NCBI GenBank assembly: GCA_902783745.1
Contig: CACZRY010000097.1
Coordinates: 1-13,802 of the forward strand
Direction: 5' to 3'
From: an uncultured Erysipelotrichaceae bacterium
Lineage (GTDB): Bacteria > Bacillota_I > Bacilli_A > Acholeplasmatales > Anaeroplasmataceae
Length of the DNA: 13,802 nucleotides
In this document: piece by piece, positions 6,907 through 12,917 of the stretch
Layout: each line of letters begins with the position of its first letter
How positions within the stretch are numbered: the stretch's first letter is position 1
Translations under genes and position numbers: made by a program
Notes under the pieces: model-generated
Seen by the model: only the letters and a program-made list of their open reading frames with translations
What the model was told of the DNA's origin: nothing
Database searches by the model: none

Positions 6907-6924
6907 CCATTGGCTACTCTTTTT
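6902..6924. terminator. Bidirectional terminator containing two stop codons
   Basis: Perfect 7-bp stem AGTAGCC/GGCTACT around ATT (6902-6918), followed by CTTTTT on the plus strand and by TTCTTTT on the minus strand. The TAG stop of the methyltransferase (6904-6906) lies in one arm and the TAG stop of the convergent minus-strand gene (6914-6916) in the other. Confidence 0.8.
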
Positions 6925-7546
6925 CATATTTTTTAAATGTAACAACATTTAACCTTCTATTAAACGATATATGCTTTGCTCTATCCTCATTTCTTTTTAC
7001 AAAATAAATAGTTACAGCTTCCCATAAAATAACAGTAATTAATATATCTAATACATAATAAAATACTCTATATGCAAGCATAGAAGAAATATCACTAAAT
7101 TTAGATTCTAATATTGCAGTTAATACCCATAATAGAATTAAAAACACAATACCTATAATGCTAAAAAATAAACCTACTTTATTAGATTTCTTTTCTTCTA
7201 TTCTCCATTCTGCATTAGTAATCATAATAGATTTTACAAAAATATCTTCAAGCTCTTTTTCACTATATCCATTCATGTCTTTAAAATAAATATTAAAATT
7301 AACATAATATTTTGATGGTAAAACTCTTAAGGCATAAAATATTTCATTTAATAAAACATCATTAATAATTGGCTTTTTTGATAAAAAATGCATATCAAAT
7401 ATTTCATTTGGATTATCGTATAATAGATTAACATTAGCTTCTTTTTTCTTATCATCAATATCAAAATATGTCTCAATACCAATTCTTTCAGCCTTAGACA
7501 TAGTAAGACGATTCCTAATTCTATAGCTATTCATATCAATAGACAT
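6914..7546 (-). CDS. Unrecognised protein with two membrane helices
   Basis: 210 residues that I do not recognise. The first 120 residues are soluble and charged, with mixed alpha/beta character (IETYFDIDD at 24-32; PSKYYVNFNIYFKD at 77-90). A helix at about 125-146 and another at about 162-183 (ending EAVTIYFVKRNEDR) form a hairpin in the membrane, with a short basic tail of some 25 residues. No signal peptide is visible, so both long ends are probably on the cytoplasmic side. On the minus strand AGGTGG ends 4-5 bases before the ATG. It converges on the channel/methyltransferase operon and diverges from the MutS-like operon, sharing no obvious function with either. The reading frame is well supported; no role is proposed. 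Confidence 0.85.
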   Translation of the reverse strand: MSIDMNSYRIRNRLTMSKAERIGIETYFDIDDKKKEANVNLLYDNPNEIFDMHFLSKKPIINDVLLNEIFYALRVLPSKYYVNFNIYFKDMNGYSEKELEDIFVKSIMITNAEWRIEEKKSNKVGLFFSIIGIVFLILLWVLTAILESKFSDISSMLAYRVFYYVLDILITVILWEAVTIYFVKRNEDRAKHISFNRRLNVVTFKKYEKE

Positions 7547-7600
7547 ATTACCACCTACCTACATTTATTATAATACAAAATATGTAAAAATATTTTATTA

Positions 7601-7638
7601 AATCACATTAAATTCACATTCATTAATGGATGTGATTT
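7601..7638 (+). promoter_or_regulatory. Operator-like repeat upstream of the MutS-like operon
   Basis: TCACATT occurs twice in the same direction 10 bases apart (7603-7609, 7613-7619) and once inverted as ATGTGA (7630-7635). The segment 7613-7634 also forms a 10-bp hairpin (TCACATTCAT/ATGGATGTGA, one T-G pair). The inverted copy covers the -35 position of the promoter at 7649. No T-run follows, so a terminator is unlikely; a regulator binding site is the better reading. Confidence 0.5.
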
Positions 7639-7648
7639 CTAATTTATA

Positions 7649-7657
7649 TGATATAAT
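7649..7657 (+). promoter_or_regulatory. Extended -10 promoter of the MutS-like operon
   Basis: TGATATAAT matches TGnTATAAT. There is no consensus -35; that position is inside the inverted repeat. The predicted start near 7664 gives a leader of about 29 bases, with GAGGTGA 4 bases before the ATG. Confidence 0.6.
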
Positions 7658-7692
7658 ATATTTAGTTTTTATCAAGATTTTGAGGTGAAATT

Positions 7693-9210
7693 ATGAGCTT
7701 AAGTATACTTTTTAAGAATAGTGGCTATAAATTAAATAATAAAATGCCTAAATTCTTTTTAGATTTAAAGCTTGATCAAATAAAAGATGCTTTATATTTT
7801 CAAGCACAAGATAGCTATTTAATTCCATATTTTTATACACCCCTTAATAATTTAGATGATATTAAATATAGACAAGATATATTTAAAGATTTTTCAAATA
7901 AAGAATTCTATAACCAATTTAGACAATTATTTATAAGACTTTATTCTATATATAATGCTTATATAGAAAACAAGGAAGCAAATGATAATTATTTTAATAA
8001 ATCTAGAAGATTAAAAATAATATATGAATATAATAAATTAATAAATGATTGTATTGATCTATTTGAAAATAATAAATATTCATCAGATGGATTAAAGAAT
8101 GTATATAATTTCTTTAAAGAATATAGAAATTCAAACGAATATAAGACTTTTTTAAAGAATATAGATAATGTTAGGGAAGTATTTAAAAAAATCAAATTTA
8201 CCTTCATTTTAAAGGGTAGTGAGATATTTGTTGATAAGATGGAAGAACATGACAAGGATATTTCTAATGACGTATTAGAAATATCATCTGTCTTTAGCTA
8301 TGGAAGGGTAAAACATATACCTGAAAGTAATTATGAACCTACATCAACAATTGATGAAGAAATATATGTAAAGCTTAAGAAAATATATAAAAAAGATTTT
8401 AATACAATTGATGAATTCTTCGAAAATAATAGTGATTTCTATTCAAATGATTTATTAAATATTGTGAAAGAATCTAGATTCTATTTTACATATATTCAAT
8501 TAATGGATAAGATTAAAAATAATAATTTGTTATTTTCAATACCAGAAGTTTCTAAATCTTATGATGAGGTATCTATAGATTCATATGATTTAGCTTTGGC
8601 AATTAAATTTAATTATGAAAAAAGAGTTGTTGTTACAAACTCTTTTGAAATAAAAGAAAAAGAAAGAATAATAATTTTAACAGGACCAAACCAAGGAGGA
8701 AAAACAACATTTTCTCGTCAGCTTGGACAAATTCATTATCTTGCAAGATTAGGTGTACCTGTAATGGGTATAAATAATAAAATACATTTAATTGATAATA
8801 TTTATACATCATATAAGACAGAAGAAAATATTGATACGTTAGATGGTAAATTAAAAATAGAATTAAATGCTGTAAAAGAAATATTAGATAATGCATCTTC
8901 AGATTCATTAATATTATTTAATGAAATTTTTGCATCTACTACAAAAATTGATGGAGAAGATATTTCTAATTTAATACTAGATAGAATTAATAAAATAGGG
9001 TCTTTATGCCTTTTTGTTACATTCTTAACTGATTTATCAAAAAGAAATGATGTTATAGTTTTATCTAGTAATGTTGATCCAAATAATAAAGAATTAAGAA
9101 CATATAAGATTACAAAAACATTATTATTAGGTTCTGCATACCCATCATCTATACAAGCAAAATATGGCTTAACATATGATAAGATAAGGGGTGAGCTTAA
9201 TGAAGATTAA
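7693..9210 (+). CDS. MutS-related ATPase (first of a pair)
   Basis: 505 residues, shorter than true MutS (about 850) because the mismatch-binding and connector domains are absent. Residues 1-300 are mostly helical, matching the MutS core/lever region, and include DIKYRQDIFKDF (56-67), a motif also present in the next protein. The MutS ATPase domain follows: Walker A GPNQGGKTTF (331-340), switch segment, Walker B LILFNEI (406-412) with Asn in place of the usual Asp, then STTKIDGEDIS (415-425). The strand that normally ends in THY or THM reads FVTFLTDLS, so the usual His is Phe. The C-terminus YPSSIQAKYGL fits MutS ends. It overlaps its partner gene by 11 bases. It is not the canonical mismatch-repair MutS; substrate and role unknown. 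Confidence 0.88.
   Translation: MSLSILFKNSGYKLNNKMPKFFLDLKLDQIKDALYFQAQDSYLIPYFYTPLNNLDDIKYRQDIFKDFSNKEFYNQFRQLFIRLYSIYNAYIENKEANDNYFNKSRRLKIIYEYNKLINDCIDLFENNKYSSDGLKNVYNFFKEYRNSNEYKTFLKNIDNVREVFKKIKFTFILKGSEIFVDKMEEHDKDISNDVLEISSVFSYGRVKHIPESNYEPTSTIDEEIYVKLKKIYKKDFNTIDEFFENNSDFYSNDLLNIVKESRFYFTYIQLMDKIKNNNLLFSIPEVSKSYDEVSIDSYDLALAIKFNYEKRVVVTNSFEIKEKERIIILTGPNQGGKTTFSRQLGQIHYLARLGVPVMGINNKIHLIDNIYTSYKTEENIDTLDGKLKIELNAVKEILDNASSDSLILFNEIFASTTKIDGEDISNLILDRINKIGSLCLFVTFLTDLSKRNDVIVLSSNVDPNNKELRTYKITKTLLLGSAYPSSIQAKYGLTYDKIRGELNED
9188..9194 (+). promoter_or_regulatory. Ribosome binding site fixing the second MutS-like start
   Basis: GGGGTGA lies inside the end of the upstream gene and 5 bases before ATG 9200, the same element and spacing used by other genes here. 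The in-frame GTG at 9191 is part of this element and is not a likely start. Confidence 0.7.
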
Positions 9211-10660
9211 TTTACTTAAAAAGGGATTATATGATATTAGCGAATTATCTAGTAAAGATTTAGAAGTAATATCTGATTTAGAATTAAATGAATTATTTAA
9301 GGCTGCAGCAAAAGATGATCCATTTTTAGAAAGAACATTCCCAAAAATTTTAGTACATCACCTAGATAATATTGAAGATATAAAATATAGACAGGATGTA
9401 TATAAAGATTTAAAGAAATATAAGCAAATTACAAAAGATTTATATACTCATATAAGACATGTAATCTTAGATTTAAGAAGTAAATATCCATTTGGTATTA
9501 TTTCTGATTCAGTACATCAATCAATTGTAACTTCACAATCAATATTAACTTATTTAGTAGATCAAATTGATTATATAAGAGGATTAGTTTATCAGTATAA
9601 GGATATAACAAGTGAAGGCTTAATTAATTTTAGAAATGATGTATTAGAAACATTTTCTAAAGAAAATATATTAAAACTTAAAAATGTGTTAGAATCATTA
9701 GACCCAAGTAAGGGTGTAATGGTAAATTCTTCATTAAGTGATACTATGTCATTTAATGAATATGGATTATTAAAATCTACGTATTATGATAAAGAAGATA
9801 AAAGAAGATGGAAGAAGGCTGAAAGAATTTATTTCCAATCTATGAATAACTTACTTATTCATGAATTAGATATAAAAAATGATTTAGCTTATAAAAAAAT
9901 ATCTTATGATTTTTCTTGTGCAGCGCTAAGTATAAAAGAATATTTTGATGATTTAGCTAAAGAATTAGGCTTTTATATTGCCGGTATGAATTTAGAAGAT
10001 AAGCTTTTAAGCTTGGGTTGTAATACAGTAATGCCAGAATTAACTAATGAATTTAGGTATACTGATTTATATGATGCTGCAATTACTTTGAAAAAAGGAA
10101 GTGTTGCCGTAGGAAATAGTCATGCTTCATCTTTTAAAATTATGGTTATTACGGGCGCAAACCAAGGTGGTAAAACAACATATATAAGAAGCTTAGGTCA
10201 AGCTTATTTGTTGATGCAGTCTGGTTTATTTGTAAATGCTAAATCCTTATCACTTCCTATAATTAAATCATTATTTACTCATTTTGATAAGGAAGAAGAT
10301 AAAAAGCTTGAGTCAGGTAAATTTGATGATGAATTAAGAAGATTTAAGATAATGCTTCAATCATTAAAGAAAGGTTCATTAATATTACTTAATGAATCAT
10401 TCCAATCAACAAGCGAACATGAAGGATCTAAGATAGGATTTGAAATAATATCTGCGTTAATAGATTCAGGTGTTAAGGTTATATTAGTTACTCATATGTA
10501 TGATTTAGCAATGCTTATTAAAGAAAAGTATAATGATGATGTATATTTCTTAAGAGCGGAACGTATAAGTGATGGTAAGAGAAGTTTTAAGCTTAAAGAA
10601 GAATTACCATTAAAGACATCTTATGGCTTAGATTTATATAATAATTTATTTAAAGATTAA
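9200..10660 (+). CDS. MutS-related ATPase (second of a pair)
   Basis: 486 residues, a distant paralogue of the preceding protein with the same layout and the same DIKYRQDVYKDL motif near the start (about 60-71). The helical core runs to about residue 300, including a basic patch KEDKRRWKKAERIY (198-211), then the ATPase domain: Walker A TGANQGGKTT (318-327), Walker B LILLNESF (395-402) with Asn-Glu as in the partner, STSEHEG (403-409), and VTHM (430-433), where the usual His is kept. The C-terminus KTSYGLDLYNNLF resembles the final MutS helix. It lacks the mismatch-binding domain and any Smr/endonuclease tail as found in MutS2. Its start overlaps the upstream gene, so translation is probably coupled, which suits a two-subunit complex. 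No convincing terminator follows. Confidence 0.88.
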   Translation: MKINLLKKGLYDISELSSKDLEVISDLELNELFKAAAKDDPFLERTFPKILVHHLDNIEDIKYRQDVYKDLKKYKQITKDLYTHIRHVILDLRSKYPFGIISDSVHQSIVTSQSILTYLVDQIDYIRGLVYQYKDITSEGLINFRNDVLETFSKENILKLKNVLESLDPSKGVMVNSSLSDTMSFNEYGLLKSTYYDKEDKRRWKKAERIYFQSMNNLLIHELDIKNDLAYKKISYDFSCAALSIKEYFDDLAKELGFYIAGMNLEDKLLSLGCNTVMPELTNEFRYTDLYDAAITLKKGSVAVGNSHASSFKIMVITGANQGGKTTYIRSLGQAYLLMQSGLFVNAKSLSLPIIKSLFTHFDKEEDKKLESGKFDDELRRFKIMLQSLKKGSLILLNESFQSTSEHEGSKIGFEIISALIDSGVKVILVTHMYDLAMLIKEKYNDDVYFLRAERISDGKRSFKLKEELPLKTSYGLDLYNNLFKD

Positions 10661-10687
10661 TAAAAAACTTTTTGCTTTTAAACTATA

Positions 10688-10696
10688 TGATATAAT
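10688..10696 (+). promoter_or_regulatory. Extended -10 promoter of the LOG-family gene
   Basis: TGATATAAT again matches TGnTATAAT, with no good -35. Predicted start near 10703 gives a leader of about 54 bases and a GGTGGTGAT ribosome binding site before ATG 10757. Confidence 0.6.
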
Positions 10697-10756
10697 CTAA
10701 TTAAGATATATCTATATTAAATTTAAAAATATATTGGCCATTAAGGTGGTGATTTT

Positions 10757-11311
10757 ATGAAAATAACAGTATATTTAGGTGCTTCTAGAATAAGAGATAG
10801 AAATATGTTAGAAAACCTTGCAAAATTAGGTTATTTCATTGGTGAAGAAGGACATACATTAATTTATGGTGGTTCATCTACAGGATTAATGGGCTTACTT
10901 GCAGGTCTTGTAATAGATGCGGGTGGTAAGGTTATAGGTGTTGAACCTGAAAGCTTCGTTGAAATGGAATATCAACGCGATGATTTAGATCAATTAATTG
11001 TTACTAAAAATATTTCTGAAAGAAGAAGTAAAATGATTGAATTAGGAGATGCGTTTATCGCATTCCCTGGTGGTACAGGTACTTTAGAAGAAATATCAGA
11101 AATTATTTCTTTAGTTTCTTTAAATGAACTTCATAAGCCATGTATTATCTTTAATTTAAATGGATTTTATGAAGGATTAAGAACATTATTATTAAAAATG
11201 ATTGAAAAGAATCTATGTAGTGAGGAAAGACTTTTAAATATTTGTTTCTTAGATACTTTTGAAGATATAAAAAATTATATAAATAACTATATTAAAGAAA
11301 ATGATGTATAG
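10757..11311 (+). CDS. LOG-family nucleoside 5'-monophosphate phosphoribohydrolase
   Basis: 184 residues of the LOG (Lonely Guy)/TIGR00730 family. Characterised members remove ribose 5-phosphate from N6-modified AMP (cytokinin nucleotides) or from AMP-like compounds; bacterial members may act on damaged or free purine nucleotides. The two signature motifs are present: ERRSKM (88-93) and PGGTGTLEE (104-112), which supply the catalytic Arg and Glu, together with the nucleotide-fold start YGGSSTGLMG (37-46). Length is typical. GGTGGTGAT precedes the ATG. No cytokinin-type genes (such as an isopentenyltransferase) are nearby. It is a single-gene unit with its own promoter and terminator, convergent with the LysR gene. 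Family confident; biological substrate unknown. Confidence 0.93.
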   Translation: MKITVYLGASRIRDRNMLENLAKLGYFIGEEGHTLIYGGSSTGLMGLLAGLVIDAGGKVIGVEPESFVEMEYQRDDLDQLIVTKNISERRSKMIELGDAFIAFPGGTGTLEEISEIISLVSLNELHKPCIIFNLNGFYEGLRTLLLKMIEKNLCSEERLLNICFLDTFEDIKNYINNYIKENDV

Positions 11312-11335
11312 CTTTTCTGCTATACATCATTTTTT
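11300..11335. terminator. Bidirectional intrinsic terminator
   Basis: Perfect 13-bp stem AATGATGTATAGC/GCTATACATCATT around TTTTCT (11300-11331), with T6 on the plus strand (11330-11335) and a T-rich run on the minus strand. The TAG stop of the LOG gene (11309-11311) is inside the stem; the TAA stop of the convergent lysR-type gene (11334-11336) follows directly. Confidence 0.93.
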
Positions 11336-12194
11336 ATGATACTGTATTTTCATCTATTTTATTAAATATTTTTTCAAACTTTTCTTTATCACTTTTTAAG
11401 CATACTAAATAATACGTACAATTAAATTCACTATCTTTAATTTTAATATCAATTCTTCTAGGAAGCTGAATACCTCTTCTTACAAAGTAGCTTGTTATAA
11501 AACATGGGTATGATGTTGTTTGAATTAATTCAGCATATGTAGAATGGTCTGTTTGTATAAGATGATGTATTTTTTGGAATTTTATATTATCCCATTGGTT
11601 CCAAAATCCCATCTTTGTATAAGTTAATACTGAAACCTTTTCTAATTCCTTTAACCCTATATCAATACGTTGAGATAATATATGATTTTTTGGTACTGAT
11701 AAATATAATGTCTCATGACCACATTTTTTATAATAATACTTATTATTATCTTGAGGTTTAATATGGGTAACTATTAATTGATGCACACTTTTATCTAATA
11801 GATTATAAAAATCTTTATCATCATCCATTACTTTATTAATTCTATAATTAGGGAATTCATCATCAATTATAGGCGATAATATAAATTCTGGTATTTCACT
11901 ACAAAACGCAACACTAAATCCAGTTAGGGATTGTTCATATTTGATTACATTGTTTTGGAATTCATTAATGTTTGAAAGGATTCTTTTGGCATATTTTGCC
12001 GCAAACTTACCTGTTTCATTTAATTCAATATGATTTTTCTTTCTTATGAATAAATTAACTCCTAAGTCAGATTCAAGCTTTCTCATTTGTTTAGTAAGTG
12101 CAGGCTGAGAAATATATAATGATTCAGCAGTTTTAGATAAAGTTTGACATTCTTCAAATGTAACTAAAGTTTTAAGTAAATTAATATCTAGCAT
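11334..12194 (-). CDS. LysR-type transcriptional regulator
   Basis: 286 residues. The N-terminal winged helix-turn-helix is clear (about 3-60): the helix pair TLSKTAESLYISQPALTKQMRKLE (18-41) is the standard LysR signature, followed by LGVNLFIRKK (44-53). The rest is the two-lobed co-inducer domain, weakly conserved, so the effector is unknown. Length is at the low end of the usual 290-310 range. The Shine-Dalgarno region is weak (GAGAAAG about 7 bases upstream on the minus strand). A 311-base gap lies between it and the divergent ABM-fold gene; that gap contains a LysR-type palindrome, a distal half-site, and a candidate RNA gene, so this protein is the probable regulator of that gap as well as of its own promoter. 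Confidence 0.94.
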   Translation of the reverse strand: MLDINLLKTLVTFEECQTLSKTAESLYISQPALTKQMRKLESDLGVNLFIRKKNHIELNETGKFAAKYAKRILSNINEFQNNVIKYEQSLTGFSVAFCSEIPEFILSPIIDDEFPNYRINKVMDDDKDFYNLLDKSVHQLIVTHIKPQDNNKYYYKKCGHETLYLSVPKNHILSQRIDIGLKELEKVSVLTYTKMGFWNQWDNIKFQKIHHLIQTDHSTYAELIQTTSYPCFITSYFVRRGIQLPRRIDIKIKDSEFNCTYYLVCLKSDKEKFEKIFNKIDENTVS

Positions 12195-12208
12195 TTATAC
12201 ACACTTTC

Positions 12209-12264
12209 TCACTATTACTTTAAGTTATAGTGACTTAATATATAATTATTTTACATTATAGTGA
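12209..12264. promoter_or_regulatory. Bipartite LysR-type operator
   Basis: Two 12-base arms, TCACTATTACTT (12209-12220) and AAGTTATAGTGA (12222-12233), form a near-perfect palindrome around 12221 with one mismatch per arm; it contains the T-N11-A spacing typical of LysR boxes. The half-site TTATAGTGA repeats at 12256-12264, 31 bases (about three helix turns) from its first copy at 12225. Relative to the plus-strand start predicted near 12285 the palindrome is centred near -64 and the half-site lies between -29 and -21. Relative to the lysR promoter the palindrome covers the start point, which suits autorepression. Confidence 0.75.
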
Positions 12265-12265
12265 A
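12237..12265 (-). promoter_or_regulatory. Promoter of the LysR-type gene
   Basis: Minus-strand -35 TTCACT (12260-12265), 17-base spacer, -10 TATATT (12237-12242). The predicted start near 12230 lies inside the palindrome, and the -35 overlaps the distal half-site. Confidence 0.5.
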
Positions 12266-12278
12266 ATAAAAGTAAACT
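12250..12278 (+). promoter_or_regulatory. Promoter reading toward the structured RNA
   Basis: -35 TTTACA (12250-12255), 17-base spacer, -10 TAAACT (12273-12278), predicted start near 12285. The weak -10 suits an activator-dependent promoter, and the LysR half-site lies in the spacer. Confidence 0.45.
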
Positions 12279-12290
12279 AAAAGTGTTTAC
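12272..12290. repeat. Inverted repeat GTAAAC-N7-GTTTAC
   Basis: Perfect 6-bp arms at 12272-12277 and 12285-12290 with a 7-base spacer, covering the -10 and start of the plus-strand promoter. It could be a second operator; no regulator is evident. Confidence 0.4.
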
Positions 12291-12465
12291 AGATATTATT
12301 TCTAAGAGAGAGGACATTATATTTGTTAAACTAGATAAACTCATAACCAATTTATGTTTATCGCGGCAAGGGGGACTCCCTAATCCCCAAATAGGTATAA
12401 GAAAGACTCATTTTTTTAAAAGATTTCTCCTTAAAGATCTATAAAAATTTCTTATACCTTTTTTT
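12285..12465 (+). ncRNA. Candidate structured small RNA (or long leader)
   Basis: No protein gene fits here. In order: hairpin 1 at 12334-12362 (GATAAA/TTTATC and CATAA/TTATG with a 2-base bulge); GC-rich hairpin 2, GGGGA/TCCCC (12371-12375, 12384-12388) with loop CTCCCTAA; then a long terminator hairpin, GGTATAAGAAA/TTTCTTATACC (12394-12404, 12448-12458), extended through T5/A5 and AGATTT/AGATCT to an apical loop CTCCTTAA (12427-12434), followed by T7 (12459-12465). The two 8-base loops differ by one base and contain CUCC, complementary to Shine-Dalgarno GGAG. The C-rich CUCCCUAAUCCCC recalls the UCCC motifs of Firmicutes sRNAs such as RsaE/RoxS, but this is a resemblance only. The 5' end is estimated from the promoter. 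It could instead be an attenuating leader of the ABM gene. Confidence 0.55.
12394..12465 (+). terminator. Long intrinsic terminator ending the structured RNA
   Basis: An 11-bp perfect outer stem, a 6-base bulge (12405-12410), an A/T middle stem, and a 6-bp top stem, followed by seven T. It ends 40 bases before the ABM start, so it should stop most transcripts entering from upstream. Confidence 0.85.
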
Positions 12466-12482
12466 CATACCTTAAAATATTA

Positions 12483-12488
12483 TATAAT
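12483..12488 (+). promoter_or_regulatory. Possible -10 box of the ABM-fold gene
   Basis: A perfect TATAAT lies 17 bases before the ATG, overlapping the region just ahead of the AGGGTGAT ribosome binding site (12495-12502). No convincing -35 was found. If used, the gene would be independent of the upstream terminator. Confidence 0.3.
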
Positions 12489-12505
12489 AACCTTAGGGTG
12501 ATTAT

Positions 12506-12799
12506 ATGGAATTACAAATTATAACTTATCAATTTATAACAAAAGAAGAAAGAGATTTGTTTTTAGCTGAAGCTAAGAAGAACAAAATAGAAGAGTGTAG
12601 CCAAAATGAAATTGGTTGTCTTAGATATGAATATGTAATAAAGACAGATAATGATTTAAGTCTTTATTTAATTGAAGCATGGGAAAATGAGGAAGTTAAA
12701 AAGCCTCATCATCAAATGCCACATTTTATACTTGCGATGGAATTAAAGAAAAAATATAGATGTGTTTCATCAAAAAGAGAAAAATTTATAATTCAATAA
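12506..12799 (+). CDS. ABM-fold monooxygenase-like protein
   Basis: 97 residues of the antibiotic biosynthesis monooxygenase/YgiN type, a dimeric alpha-beta barrel. Some members are quinol monooxygenases or haem-degrading enzymes that need no cofactor; many are uncharacterised. Family cues in order: strand QIITYQF (4-10), helix with ERDLFLAEAKK (15-25), EIGCLRYEYVI (35-45), LYLIEAWENEEVKKPHHQMPHF (53-74) with W59 and the H69/H73 pair, and a final strand. The tail after residue 80 is basic (KKKYRCVSSKREK). AGGGTGAT precedes the ATG by 4 bases. The divergent LysR gene and the shared gap suggest that the LysR protein controls it, directly or through read-through of the terminator. The fold is confident, the reaction not. 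Confidence 0.85.
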   Translation: MELQIITYQFITKEERDLFLAEAKKNKIEECSQNEIGCLRYEYVIKTDNDLSLYLIEAWENEEVKKPHHQMPHFILAMELKKKYRCVSSKREKFIIQ

Positions 12800-12823
12800 G
12801 TATAATTTAAACTATTATATTTT

Positions 12824-12855
12824 AAAAAGCTTGGTAGCTTATCAAACTTTTTTGT
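12824..12855 (+). terminator. Intrinsic terminator of the ABM-fold gene
   Basis: AAAAAG and TTGGTA pair with TATCAA and CTTTTT across one C-A mismatch and a GCT loop (12824-12851), followed by a T-run. The A-run before the stem also allows weak minus-strand function. Confidence 0.65.
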
Positions 12856-12865
12856 TGCATTTTTG

Positions 12866-12894
12866 TTGCACATAATATGTTACCATATTATAAA
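12866..12894 (+). promoter_or_regulatory. Promoter of the lipoprotein gene
   Basis: -35 TTGCAC (12866-12871), 17-base spacer, -10 TATAAA (12889-12894). An alternative pairing, TTGTTG (12863-12868) with TATTAT (12886-12891), is equally spaced. TTTTGTTGCA is nearly repeated at 12850-12859 and 12861-12870. Confidence 0.5.
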
Positions 12895-12917
12895 TAATAC
12901 GATGAGGAGGAAACACT

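Noticed and set aside
7613..7634. Hairpin as a terminator
   Set aside because: No T-run follows on either strand, and the sequence overlaps promoter positions.
7989..8908. Minus-strand open frames opposite the first MutS-like gene
   Set aside because: They lie antisense to helical core and Walker A coding sequence and have no initiation signals.
9191..9199. GTG at 9191 as start of the second MutS-like gene
   Set aside because: It is part of the GGGGTGA ribosome binding site that serves ATG 9200.
10661..10690. Terminator for the MutS-like operon
   Set aside because: A run of A then T is present but does not form a stem with a proper loop.
12358..12411. Minus-strand 17-residue open frame preceded by AAGGAG
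   Set aside because: The AAGGAG is 15 bases from the ATG, too far, and is simply the complement of the CTCCTT loop; the frame overlaps the structured RNA.
12285..12465. Known riboswitch classes (TPP, FMN, purine, T-box, preQ1, fluoride, glycine, guanidine)
   Set aside because: None of their conserved core sequences can be found by eye in this segment; a covariance search is still needed.
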